20,499 nucleotides of DNA from an uncultured Olegusella sp. (lineage in GTDB: Bacteria; Actinomycetota; Coriobacteriia; Coriobacteriales; Atopobiaceae), in assembly GCF_947253395.1 (NCBI RefSeq), contig NZ_CAMXYY010000019.1, forward strand, positions 1-20,499. Direction: 5' to 3'. The notes below the pieces were generated by a model. The model searched no databases. It saw nothing but the letters and a program-made list of their open reading frames with translations, and was not told the origin of the DNA. The position numbers and the translations under genes are program-made. The stretch's first letter is position 1. Each line of letters starts with the position of its first letter. Below are positions 1 to 8,161 of this stretch, piece by piece.

Positions 1-46
1 ATTAGAATAACGGTCTCGTGGGCTCGGAGATGTGTATAAGAGACAG
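1..46. other. Illumina Nextera adapter remnant (sequencing artefact)
   Basis: Positions 13-46 match, base for base from memory, the 34-base Nextera read-2 transposase adapter. It ends in the 19-base Tn5 mosaic end AGATGTGTATAAGAGACAG at 28-46. Bases 1-2 (AT) followed by ten bases (TAGAATAACG) fit the last two bases of the P7 primer plus a 10-base i7 index; that part is inference. Genomic sequence therefore starts at 47. On the minus strand the adapter translates in the alaS frame as LSLIHISEPTRPLF and then TAA, an artefact peptide well known from contaminated databases. Confidence 0.97.
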
Positions 47-2212
47 ATCAAGTACTAACAAGCGCTCATCAACATAAGAAATTGCGCCAGCTGAGGTCAC
101 AGCTTCGATACGGCGGACATTTGCGCCCGAAGAACTCTCAGAAATAATCTTGAAGAAGCCTAGATCGGCAGAGTTATGAGCGTGAATACCACCGCACAGT
201 TCACGACTGAAGGGCTGTTCTTCTTTACCGACAGATACCACACGGACAACATCACCATATTTTTCGCCAAACAAGGCGATAGCGCCTGCTGCCTTTGCCT
301 CAGTGATGCTCATAAGCTGCGTCACAACGGGCTTTGCAGCAAAAATTTCGGCATTGATAATGCCTTCAACGCGAGCAAGCTGATCTGCGGTCAAAGCTTC
401 AAAGTGAGTAAAGTCAAAACGCAGTTTATCGGGAGCCACCAGCGAACCAGCTTGGCTCACATGCTCGCCCAATACCTCACGCAAAGCAGAATCCAATAGG
501 TGAGTTGCGGTATGGTTGCGGCGAATAAGCTCGCGACGGCCGTGATCGACCGTGGCCGTTACGGTAGAGCCTAAAGCAAGCGTGCCTTCCTCAACCATGC
601 AGGCATGAGCAACAATGCCACCCTCATGATGTTTGGTGTCATTAACGCGCAAAACAACGCCATCAGCGGTCTCGAGATAGCCAGTATCACCGACTTCGCC
701 ACCCATCTCAGCATAGAAAGGCGTAGAGTCAAGTACAACTTCAACTTCACTACCAGCAACGGCTTGCTCAATCTCTGTACCCTCAGCAATCAGAGCAATC
801 ACCTTGGCACCCTCAAGACATTCGTGGTCATAGCCCACAAACTCAGTTTCGGGCAAACGGTCCGAGAGACTTACCCAAATGCTCGCAGCAGTAGACCAAG
901 CATCGCGATTGGCTGCAGCACGCGCACGCTCACGCTGATTGGCCATGCACGCGTCAAAACCATCCATATCGATGCCGCGCCCCTGTGACTCGCAAATCTC
1001 ACGCGTCAAATCAATGGGAAAACCGTAGGTATCATGCAGGCGGAAAGCTACAGAGCCAGGCAAAACCTCGTCAGCAGCAAGCTGGTCAAGCTCAGCGGCA
1101 AGAATTGCTTCACCAGCGTCCAGCGTAGCCGAGAAATGCTCTTCTTCGGCACCAACAATGCCATCAATCAGCGCTTGCTGCTCAGTTAATGCGGTATATA
1201 CATCACCCAAAAGACGAGCCACCTCATGGGTATAGGAAGTGAGGAAGGAGCCGTTGATACCCAACAGGCGACCATGGTAGACAGCACGACGCAGCAAGCG
1301 ACGCAAAACATACCCACGGCCATCGTTGCCTGGCAAGATACCGTCACCGATCATAAAAGCTACCGCACGACTATGGTCAGCTACGATGCGCAGACTGCGA
1401 TCAACCGAATCATCCTCGCCATAACTCTTACCCGAAAGCTGCTCGCCTACGCCAATGAGCGTGCGCAAAACATCACCTTCATAGTTGGTGTGTTGATGCT
1501 GCATGATGGCAGCAATACGCTCGAGGCCCATGCCTGTATCGATATTGCGGTGAGGCAGGTCAGGCATCGAACCGTCTTCTTGACGGTCATATTGGGTAAA
1601 GACAAGATTCCAAAACTCAAGGAAGCGGTCTCCATCGTCCCCTGGCGCCTCTCCATCAAATTCAGGACCTTGGTCAAAATAAATCTCAGAACAAGGACCA
1701 CAGGGACCTGTAGGACCAGCTGCCCAGAAATTGTCTTCTTCGCCCAGGCGCGAGATGTGGTCGTATGCCACACCCTGTTTGTGCCACAGCTCGATGGCCT
1801 CATCATCGTTTTCAAAAACCGTCATATAGAGGCGATCGGCAGGAAGGGCCAGATGTTCAGGCGAGGTAATAAACTCCCAAGCCCAGGCAATAGCATCTGC
1901 CTTCGAATAACCACCAAAAGAAAAATTGCCCAGCATTTCAAAGAAGGACAAGTGACGGGAGTCGCCGATGTTATCAATATCATTGGTACGCAGACACTTT
2001 TGGCAAGATGTCGCGCCAATCTCATGCATAGTCTTTATGCCTTGGTAGTACTCCTTGAACTGATTCATGCCCGCATTGGTAAGAAGCAGCGAAGGATCCT
2101 CGGGAACAAGGGAAGACGAGGGATAAAGTTTGCAGCCCTTGCCTTCAAAAAAACGTAAGAAGTCCTCGCGGATTTCTGCAGTGGTCATGTACTTTCGGTC
2201 AGACGTGCTCAT
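47..2212 (-). CDS. alaS: Alanine--tRNA ligase, C-terminal part missing at the contig end
   Basis: Cytoplasmic enzyme that charges tRNA-Ala and hydrolyses mischarged Ser/Gly-tRNA-Ala. 722 genuine residues are visible. The class II catalytic core is at the N-terminus (FFEMLGNFSFGGY near residues 90-102, DTGMGLERI near 225-233). The editing domain has both zinc/editing motifs, HTATH at 567-571 and CGGIH at 673-677. Family members are usually about 870-890 residues, so most of the C-Ala domain is absent because the contig ends in adapter. The start at 2212 is chosen because GGAAGA lies six bases upstream; the ATG pair at 2228-2233 has no such site, and the internal ATG at 2188 has no clear one. 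The gene lies 116 bases downstream of the sigma factor and has its own likely promoter. A naive call would end it at position 2 as a complete 743-residue protein, which is wrong. Confidence 0.97.
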
Positions 2213-2218
2213 GGACTG

Positions 2219-2224
2219 TCTTCC
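2219..2224 (-). promoter_or_regulatory. Ribosome binding site deciding the alaS start
   Basis: GGAAGA on the minus strand, six bases before the ATG at 2210-2212. It favours this start over the two ATG codons seven and six codons upstream and over the later in-frame ATG at 2186-2188. Confidence 0.6.
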
Positions 2225-2256
2225 ATTCATCAATCGGATGCCTGTGCAACCCTCAC

Positions 2257-2284
2257 AGTATATGCTGTATCAGCGCTTCTGCAA
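2257..2284 (-). promoter_or_regulatory. Candidate housekeeping promoter of alaS
   Basis: On the minus strand, TTGCAG (2279-2284) and TATACT (2257-2262) are separated by 16 bases. Each is close to the -35 and -10 consensus for the major sigma factor. Transcription would begin near 2250, giving a leader of about 38 bases. It lies in the only sizeable gap between the sigma factor gene and alaS. Called by eye. Confidence 0.5.
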
Positions 2285-2328
2285 AAAAAGAGTGCTAAAC
2301 CTACAAGGGTCACAAAGCCCGCTCTTTG
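2283..2328 (-). terminator. Weak candidate terminator after the sigma factor gene
   Basis: On the minus strand AAAGAG (2322-2327) can pair with CTCTTT (2287-2292), with a GGG/CCC pairing possible inside, and the 3' arm runs into seven T residues (2283-2289). The stem is short and the loop long, so this may only attenuate. It overlaps the -35 of the alaS promoter. Confidence 0.22.
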
Positions 2329-3273
2329 CTATTTTTTGGTCTTCTCTTCTGAGCTATCCTTGGGCTTGGCTTCAATACGCTCTTGCATTTTGCTCAAAGT
2401 ACGGCGCAGCAAACGAGAAACCTGCACCTGAGAGATGCCGAGCTTTTCGGCAATCTCTACCTGTGTGAGGCCTTCAACAAAACGCATGCGCACAATATCG
2501 CGCTCGCGAGGCGAGAAGTCCGTCATCACTTGCTCAAGCAACATACGATCATCGGAACCCTCAAGATCTTTGTCAATCGTGACATAGCGATCAATCACGG
2601 CTGCCGACTCATCATCTTCGTTTTTGCCTGACTCCAGAGGCACTGAGTTATAGGCACTCGAAGACTCCATGGCTTCCAGTACTTCATCCACCGTCGCGCC
2701 CACGTGCTCAGCAAGTTCTTCCACCGAAGGAGAGTGCTGTAGTTCGCGAGTTAGGGTCTCGGTAGCTGCAGAAACCTTTTGGGAAAGCTCTTGCAGACGG
2801 CGAGGTACCCTCACTGACCAGCCCTTATCACGGAAGTGGCGCTTAATCTCGCCCATGATGGTAGGCGTGGCATACGTCGTAAACTCAAGACCACGATCGG
2901 GCTCAAAACGGTCAATCGCCTTGATAAGACCGATGGTGCCCACCTGAATGAGGTCTTCTAGCGGTTCTCCGCGGTTCTTAAATTTGGAAGCCAAAAAACG
3001 CACCAAGTTGAGATGATTGACGATAAGTTGCTGACGAGCGTCTTCATTACCTGCACGATACTGAGCAAAGAGTGCTCTTGTGCGGTCGCGATCCCAAACG
3101 GGACGTCCACTCACACGAGCACGAGCGCGAGCACGACGACGAGCAGAGCGTGCCTCATCTGTCGAGCTAAGTTCCGACAAGGGTACCTGAGAACTATCAG
3201 GCTTGTCTGCGCTCACGCCCAAAGTCAATTTTGACTCACTGCTCGCAGGGGGAAAGGTTTCGCTACTCGACAT
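2329..3273 (-). CDS. RNA polymerase sigma factor, SigB/SigF/SigG family
   Basis: Alternative (group 3) sigma factor of 314 residues, expected to direct RNA polymerase to stress or stationary-phase promoters. Region 2 runs from about residue 77 to 158 (NHLNLVRFLASKF, EDLIQVGTIGLIKAIDRFEP, FTTYATPTIMGEIKRHFRDK, VRVPRRLQEL). Region 3 covers about 160-215. Region 4 carries the helix-turn-helix LTQVEIAEKLGISQVQVSRL at 269-288. The first 60 residues are an unusual extension with low-complexity arginine/alanine sequence (41-54), longer than the usual ~250-residue SigB/SigF proteins. The start at 3273 is supported by AGAGG seven bases upstream. The start lies inside the end of the RsbW-like gene (11-base overlap), which fits translational coupling with its likely inhibitor. 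Confidence 0.93.
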   Translation of the reverse strand: MSSSETFPPASSESKLTLGVSADKPDSSQVPLSELSSTDEARSARRRARARARVSGRPVWDRDRTRALFAQYRAGNEDARQQLIVNHLNLVRFLASKFKNRGEPLEDLIQVGTIGLIKAIDRFEPDRGLEFTTYATPTIMGEIKRHFRDKGWSVRVPRRLQELSQKVSAATETLTRELQHSPSVEELAEHVGATVDEVLEAMESSSAYNSVPLESGKNEDDESAAVIDRYVTIDKDLEGSDDRMLLEQVMTDFSPRERDIVRMRFVEGLTQVEIAEKLGISQVQVSRLLRRTLSKMQERIEAKPKDSSEEKTKK

Positions 3274-3655
3274 GTGCCGTCCTCTTCACGAGGTGTAGAT
3301 ATGAGCCCTCATCACTATCTATCAGCGAAAACTCATCGCACACGGCCTCAAGAAGAAGAGCTACCAAATAAAGGTCGCCCCCGAGTTCAGCCTCGTTGTC
3401 TTGATCGGGACGTGCTTCATTAAGGCCAAGGCTAAAGTCGATGGTGACCTCATTGGGTGCCAGCTCAAAACTGATGCCACAAGTCTGAGGCGCAGTTGAG
3501 CAAGCATACACAAAGCCTTCCTCGGCAGCCATACGCACATCTTCGACATCATCTACCGACATACCACAAGAAACTGCCAGAGTAGCTGCCAACATGCGAA
3601 CAGAACGCGCATAGTGGGGCTCTGCGGGGACATTCAAACGTACTCGATCCTGCAT
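3263..3655 (-). CDS. RsbW-like anti-sigma factor with degraded ATP-binding boxes
   Basis: 130-residue protein resembling the GHKL-fold serine kinase/anti-sigma factors RsbW and SpoIIAB. Those bind the cognate sigma factor and are released by partner switching. The N-terminal strand (VRLNVPAEPHYARSVR) and the helix DDVEDVRMAAEEG (35-47) align by eye with Bacillus RsbW. The N-box asparagine position is Tyr50, the DxGxG box is not seen (IDFSLGLNEAR instead), and the second glycine box is altered to GGDLYLVALL. Kinase activity is therefore doubtful. The gene starts on the stop of the DUF948 gene (TAATG) behind GAGGAG and overlaps the sigma factor start by 11 bases. Function as anti-sigma factor rests on the fold resemblance plus this context. 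Confidence 0.75.
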   Translation of the reverse strand: MQDRVRLNVPAEPHYARSVRMLAATLAVSCGMSVDDVEDVRMAAEEGFVYACSTAPQTCGISFELAPNEVTIDFSLGLNEARPDQDNEAELGGDLYLVALLLEAVCDEFSLIDSDEGSYLHLVKRTAHVE

Positions 3656-4236
3656 TATTCCTGCTCCTCAAAAGTAGGTTGAGCTGCTGTGTCATAGGTC
3701 ACATACCCACTGTCCGCCTGTGTTGGCGCAGATTCGAGAGCAGTCTCGTTTGAATTGGCAGCAGATGGTTCGGATTCACTGGCATCAGTTAAGCGTGCGG
3801 GTTCGTGTGCCGCATTCGGCGTATCTAAAGCATTCTTGTTCTTTTTACCAGTAATCTTGTTGACTAATCCTGCAGCAGCAGAAGCAGCATGATCAACGAC
3901 CTCACCAGCAGCAAGGGTTGCCTGAGAGGCAGCGCCCGAAACATTGGACATATCACTCAAAATACCATCAAGCTCTGCCAAATTGGCATTCAGTAAATCC
4001 ACTGATGTAGTGGCCTTGAGCAACATAGGATTGACATGCTTCATAGAAGGCTGTAAATCGTCAACCATACCATCAGCCTTAGCGATAATAGGCTGAACTT
4101 GCTCGATAGCCTCCTGTGCGGAATGTGTCACTTCCTCAACAGCACTGCGGGTTTTGCGCAGCGTAAGGGCAAGTTCAACAATGGCCCAAATGCCTGCGAC
4201 AACCAAGACGATGAGCGCAATTTGTAGCGGTTCCAT
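3655..4236 (-). CDS. DUF948-type single-pass membrane protein
   Basis: 193 residues. One N-terminal transmembrane helix (about 5-25, IALIVLVVAGIWAIVELALT) is followed by basic residues and then a long helical, coiled-coil-prone segment (30-110) with repeated valine/leucine/aspartate positions. The tail from about 135 is hydrophilic and Ser/Thr/Glu-rich, probably disordered. This is the pattern of DUF948 proteins, whose function is unknown; in actinobacteria they are often encoded near alaS, as here. GGAGG lies six bases before the ATG. It shares one base with the RsbW-like start, so it may be co-translated with the sigma regulatory pair. Whether it senses anything at the membrane for that pair is speculation. 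Confidence 0.78.
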   Translation of the reverse strand: MEPLQIALIVLVVAGIWAIVELALTLRKTRSAVEEVTHSAQEAIEQVQPIIAKADGMVDDLQPSMKHVNPMLLKATTSVDLLNANLAELDGILSDMSNVSGAASQATLAAGEVVDHAASAAAGLVNKITGKKNKNALDTPNAAHEPARLTDASESEPSAANSNETALESAPTQADSGYVTYDTAAQPTFEEQE

Positions 4237-4294
4237 TTAAGCCTCCAGATACAGTAACTGCCATGTTGAGCACATTCTACCCAACTTGACCGTA

Positions 4295-5617
4295 CTACTT
4301 GCCTGACTGTTCTATACGATCACGTCCTGTCGCCTCTATACGCCATGCCTCCCAGCCGCGCGTACTCGGGGTATAGAAATCACCTTTTTTCAAACCATCA
4401 GGCAGATATTGCTGTTCGACCCAACCTGCAGAGTAATCATGTGGATACAGATAGCTGCCATATTCATCGGAGCCAGGACGATGACGATCACGCAAATGAC
4501 TGGGTACTTCGCGGCGAGGACCCTGCCGTACTTCTGCTAAAGCTGCATCAATGCCTGCTTCGGCAGCATTGGATTTGGGAGCCAAAGCGTTATAGATGGC
4601 CGCTTGTGCAAGATTAATACGACATTCAGGATAGCCAATCACCTCTGCTGCCTTAAATGCAGCTTCTGCTACAAGCAGAGCTTGTGGATCAGCGTTGCCA
4701 ATATCTTCAGATGCAGCAATCATGATACGACGAGCAATAAATTTGGGATCTTCTCCCCCATCAATCATCCGAGCCAACCAGTAGAGTGCCGCATCAGGAT
4801 CCGACCCGCGCATGGACTTGATAAAAGCCGAAATAATGTCGTAGTGCATGTCGCCAGCTTTGTCATAGGTCAAGCCTCGTCGAGGGTTGGCATCCCGCAC
4901 ATGTTCAAGGGTAATAGTAGAGGGCGCTTCAGGAGTAGCCGGATCACTCATCTGACTTGCAAGCTCTAGGCTGGTCAGTGCAGCACGGGCATCACCACCC
5001 GCAAGAGTAACAATCTCTGTGAGTGCCTGAGGTGCCAAAACATACATTCCTGCAAGGCCGTTTTGGCTTGTTAGAGCGCGAGTGACAAGTTCACGGATAT
5101 CTTCATCGCTCAAAGGATGCAACTCGATAACCCTTGAGCGGCTAATCAGGGCAGAATTCACTTCAAAGAAAGGATTTTCAGTCGTAGCGCCGATGAGCAC
5201 AACTGTCCTGTCTTCCACGGCGTGAAGCAGGGCATCTTGCTGTGAACGATTAAAGCGATGGATCTCATCAACAAACAAAATCGTGCGGCGTCCAGAGCTT
5301 AACAGGCGACTACTTGCAAGCTCAATCTCGCGACGTAAATCTTTGACCGTGCCCGTAATAGCTGAGACCTCAACAAATTCAGCATGAGTGCTATGCGCGA
5401 TGATGTGCGCCAAGGTTGTTTTGCCCGTACCTGCAGGACCATAAAAAATCACTGAAGAGAGGGCATCGCGTTCAATGGCACGGCGGAGCCAACTCCCCTC
5501 GCCTACCGCTTCTGTTTGTCCCACATACTCAGCAAGAGTTTGCGGACGCATACGAACAGCAAGCGGCGCATTGAGATTGCGCTTATAACGTTCTATGTCA
5601 GAAAAAAGCGTATCCAT
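4295..5617 (-). CDS. rarA: Replication-associated recombination protein A, AAA+ ATPase
   Basis: 440-residue cytoplasmic clamp-loader-like ATPase of the RarA/MgsA/WRNIP1 family, which acts at stalled replication forks together with SSB. Walker A is GPAGTGKT (60-67), Walker B ILFVDEIH (113-120), sensor 1 GATTEN (143-148) and the probable arginine finger SRSR (159-162). The C-terminal half carries the tetramerisation domain, including DPDAALYWLARMIDGGEDP and the terminal YPHDY...QQYLP segment typical of the family. Length is normal. The ATG at 5617 has only a weak upstream site (AAAGAT) and lies 25 bases after the dgt gene, so the two are probably co-transcribed. Confidence 0.95.
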   Translation of the reverse strand: MDTLFSDIERYKRNLNAPLAVRMRPQTLAEYVGQTEAVGEGSWLRRAIERDALSSVIFYGPAGTGKTTLAHIIAHSTHAEFVEVSAITGTVKDLRREIELASSRLLSSGRRTILFVDEIHRFNRSQQDALLHAVEDRTVVLIGATTENPFFEVNSALISRSRVIELHPLSDEDIRELVTRALTSQNGLAGMYVLAPQALTEIVTLAGGDARAALTSLELASQMSDPATPEAPSTITLEHVRDANPRRGLTYDKAGDMHYDIISAFIKSMRGSDPDAALYWLARMIDGGEDPKFIARRIMIAASEDIGNADPQALLVAEAAFKAAEVIGYPECRINLAQAAIYNALAPKSNAAEAGIDAALAEVRQGPRREVPSHLRDRHRPGSDEYGSYLYPHDYSAGWVEQQYLPDGLKKGDFYTPSTRGWEAWRIEATGRDRIEQSGK

Positions 5618-5642
5618 ATCTTTGATAGTAACGCACTACGCC

Positions 5643-6899
5643 CTAGGGTAAGACGTTCTCAAAATAAGTACGACGGGGGAAGATTTCAGCAGCCTCTGGA
5701 AAAAGCGCCTCACAACTGGCCATAAAATACTCATCTGTCATGGAAGAAATAAAATCCATCACCGTTAGATCGAGATCATCTTCCCAACGATAGGTATTGC
5801 CATAGGGTGCCAAATGACGACATATAGGCTCAATATGCTGAACAAAAATGGCAGAACTGGTATCACCCGATTTGAGCACCTCCAGCTCATGCATATACAG
5901 ATGTGAGAAGAACTCCTCAATCGGTCCTGCAAAATCGCCATTGACCTCACTGGAAGTATAAATCTTTGTCGCATTTTCACGCTTTGCTCGGCGTAGTTCA
6001 GCAAAGCCCTGCTCACTCATCTCAATTCGATCTTTGCCAAAACTATTCTCAACAACATCAGCAATAAAAGCAGAAAGTGCCCAAGAATTGTATGCACCAC
6101 CTAAGCCATCATCAAAGCTTTCTTCACTTGCAAGACCTGCGCGGATAGCGTCTTGGCGATCTTTGCCTATATAAGCAATCATATCGGATACGCGTACAAC
6201 GCAACCCTCAAGCGTCATCGGACGCATATGAGAGATAACTTTATCACCGCGCTCCCAACAAGAATCGACAACACGATCAAAGGTGTCAAAACTCGTAAGA
6301 CCGCTCGTCTCAAAAACTTGCTGTTCAAACTCGCCATTGTGACAAATTACTCCATCAAGGGTCTGCAAGGTAAGATTGCGCCCACCCAGCACATCAAGTA
6401 CCCGCACACTCTGAACGTTATGGCGAAAATAGCGACCCGTACGCTTATGAAAAATCGTATCAAGGTAGCGTTCTCCAACATGCCCAAAGGGGGTATGTCC
6501 AATATCGTGACCCAATGCAATAGCCTCAATGAGATCTTCGTTAAGACCTAAACCGCGGCCAATATCACGAGCAACACGACCTACTAGTTGCACATGCAGA
6601 CCGCGACGAGCCAAATCGTCATCTGCACGAAAAGAAAAGACCTGCGTCTTGCCTGCAAGACGATTGTAAGCACCCATGTGCATGATTTTTTCGATATCAC
6701 GCAAAAAAGCAGGACGCAGAGCCGTGTCGCGATCACGATCAGAAAGGTCACGGCGGATTGCTGAGGTATTTTTACAAGCAAAAGGCGACATCTGACCCGA
6801 TGCGCGCAAATCAGCAACACGAGCCATCGTTTTAGCAGAGATTTTGATGGGTAAATCGGGTGCAAGACGATTGATCCGAGCTTCTTTTTCGATATCCAC
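5643..6899 (-). CDS. dgt: dGTPase-type HD-domain deoxynucleotide triphosphohydrolase
   Basis: 418-residue HD-superfamily metal-dependent hydrolase of the Dgt/YpgF-like group, expected to split dNTPs (classically dGTP) into deoxynucleoside and tripolyphosphate. YNRLAGKTQVF (78-88) corresponds to the nucleotide-contact segment before the HD domain. Metal and catalytic residues appear as H102, H131-D132 in ALGHDIGHTPFGH, H135/H140, and D239 in RVSDMIAYIGKD. The start is GTG at 6897-6899, behind GAGGAGGG on the minus strand. A TATACT at 6937-6942 could be a -10 element, but no good -35 is spaced with it. The next gene, rarA, follows 25 bases later, linking nucleotide-pool control to fork rescue. 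Substrate preference cannot be read from sequence. Confidence 0.87.
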   Translation of the reverse strand: MDIEKEARINRLAPDLPIKISAKTMARVADLRASGQMSPFACKNTSAIRRDLSDRDRDTALRPAFLRDIEKIMHMGAYNRLAGKTQVFSFRADDDLARRGLHVQLVGRVARDIGRGLGLNEDLIEAIALGHDIGHTPFGHVGERYLDTIFHKRTGRYFRHNVQSVRVLDVLGGRNLTLQTLDGVICHNGEFEQQVFETSGLTSFDTFDRVVDSCWERGDKVISHMRPMTLEGCVVRVSDMIAYIGKDRQDAIRAGLASEESFDDGLGGAYNSWALSAFIADVVENSFGKDRIEMSEQGFAELRRAKRENATKIYTSSEVNGDFAGPIEEFFSHLYMHELEVLKSGDTSSAIFVQHIEPICRHLAPYGNTYRWEDDLDLTVMDFISSMTDEYFMASCEALFPEAAEIFPRRTYFENVLP

Positions 6900-6964
6900 A
6901 GGCCCTCCTCAGGCTCATCATTGTTTGTCTGAAAAAAGTATAGACGCTCATCCAGACAGCAAAA

Positions 6965-8161
6965 TCAGTATGTGTGGAATATGGCTTCCAAACGGCGAGC
7001 AATAGACCTGTGAGCTGCATCCCCTGGCAAACCGCTGTTGCCCCCAAGAGCACGCAGGCGACCTTCCATAAGCTCACATCCATTTACCAGACGCATCTGA
7101 TCATGAGCAGCAACATTGGCTTCAAGCATAAAAGACAGGCTCCCAAAGCAGCTGCGAGGGTGAGTTGGCGAACTTTCCTCATCATGCCAAAACGGTGTCA
7201 ATACCCAACAAGGAGTATGTGGCCACACGCGCGCAATTTCAGCGAGAAAAGCTCTGACATTGCGGGCAACTTCTCGCTCTTGACACGGCTCATGACGCAA
7301 ACTCTCACCAAATGACACTACGATACCTGCAAGTGAAAGCTTTGCTTCATAAAGACTCGCTGCCATACCAGGCTGAAATACCTGGCCCACAACGCCTTGA
7401 TTAAGCAAATCCCAAGCATTGCTACGCGCAAGTCGTGCGGACCAGGTGCGTGCAGGATCTCCTACTGCAAGTCCTTGTGTGGCTGCATCCCCCATAACCA
7501 ACAAAACGGGGCGCATATCCACAGCTTTTAGATAGGTACCATCACCAAAAAGCCGGCGAATTTCTACTGCGTAGAGGCAGGGTAACCACAGGCGTACATG
7601 ATGTGTTTTCCCTAACCCAGGAAGCGCTCTTAAACCAGTCGCTGGCGCTGTCGCAGAATCACTGAGCACAAAGCTCACCAGACGACCAGGGTCAAATCGA
7701 AGCTGCCTTTTTGTCGCTTTCTCGTCAACAGAGTCTTCTATGGGGGCTAATTCCTCGGCAGTTGGTATACGCGGCTTGCCCCATGAGGGCGAAAGCCATC
7801 TGCCGTCAACCTCACAGGAAACACCATCATAGTTTTCATTGTCCATAGCAGCAGATGCCACCAGTGTCTTAATGCCGTCCCAAAGCGGTTCAACACGTAG
7901 CTCAAGAGCAACTTCATGAGAATCTGTCTCAAACTCAAGACAAATTCCTGCACTCGTACGCCCCATTTGACGATACAAGCCTGGATGCCATGCTTGACAA
8001 CTCCCTAGGGCGTGCTGTTGTACAGACAAGAAACGCGCGGGCTGTTTCCACCCAAAATCGCCTTCATATAGCTCGAGTGCCCCATGCAAAAAGTCTGCCG
8101 CTGACGCTTCAATGAGCAGTGAGCGATATTCTGTATCCTCAATCATCTGTATCAAACTCAC
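6965..8161 (-). CDS. SGNH/GDSL-like protein with the nucleophile serine replaced
   Basis: 398 residues. An N-terminal all-beta-looking region (about 40-200) resembles the jelly-roll that precedes the SGNH domain in two-domain carbohydrate esterases. The SGNH-like domain begins near 217: block I reads GDAATQG (224-230) where GDSxTQG is expected, block II is NQGVVG (254-259), block III is SFGES (283-287) instead of GxND, and the final block keeps Asp381 and His384 in GDAAHRS. The catalytic Ser (Ala226) and block III Asn therefore appear missing while the Asp/His pair remains. No signal peptide is seen. GTG start overlapping the glycosylase stop (TAGTG), with GGTGAG upstream. I cannot assign a substrate; it may be a pseudo-esterase or a binding protein. 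Confidence 0.72.
   Translation of the reverse strand: MSLIQMIEDTEYRSLLIEASAADFLHGALELYEGDFGWKQPARFLSVQQHALGSCQAWHPGLYRQMGRTSAGICLEFETDSHEVALELRVEPLWDGIKTLVASAAMDNENYDGVSCEVDGRWLSPSWGKPRIPTAEELAPIEDSVDEKATKRQLRFDPGRLVSFVLSDSATAPATGLRALPGLGKTHHVRLWLPCLYAVEIRRLFGDGTYLKAVDMRPVLLVMGDAATQGLAVGDPARTWSARLARSNAWDLLNQGVVGQVFQPGMAASLYEAKLSLAGIVVSFGESLRHEPCQEREVARNVRAFLAEIARVWPHTPCWVLTPFWHDEESSPTHPRSCFGSLSFMLEANVAAHDQMRLVNGCELMEGRLRALGGNSGLPGDAAHRSIARRLEAIFHTY

Noticed and set aside
1226..2158. Long plus-strand open frame opposite alaS (310 codons).
   Set aside because: It is antisense to the conserved catalytic core of alaS, has no recognisable domain and no good ribosome site; it is a codon-usage shadow.
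2212..2233. Upstream ATG-ATG pair as the alaS start.
   Set aside because: No ribosome binding site at proper distance; the GGAAGA site serves the ATG at 2212.
4277..4282. GGGTAG on the minus strand upstream of the DUF948 gene, resembling the -10 of a SigB-type promoter that would make the operon autoregulated.
   Set aside because: No GTTT-like -35 is found 13-15 bases upstream, so a single partial hexamer is not enough.
6900..6964. TGTCTG / CAGACA inverted repeat between the SGNH-like gene and dgt as a terminator.
   Set aside because: The T-run lies inside the loop rather than after the stem, so it does not fit an intrinsic terminator.
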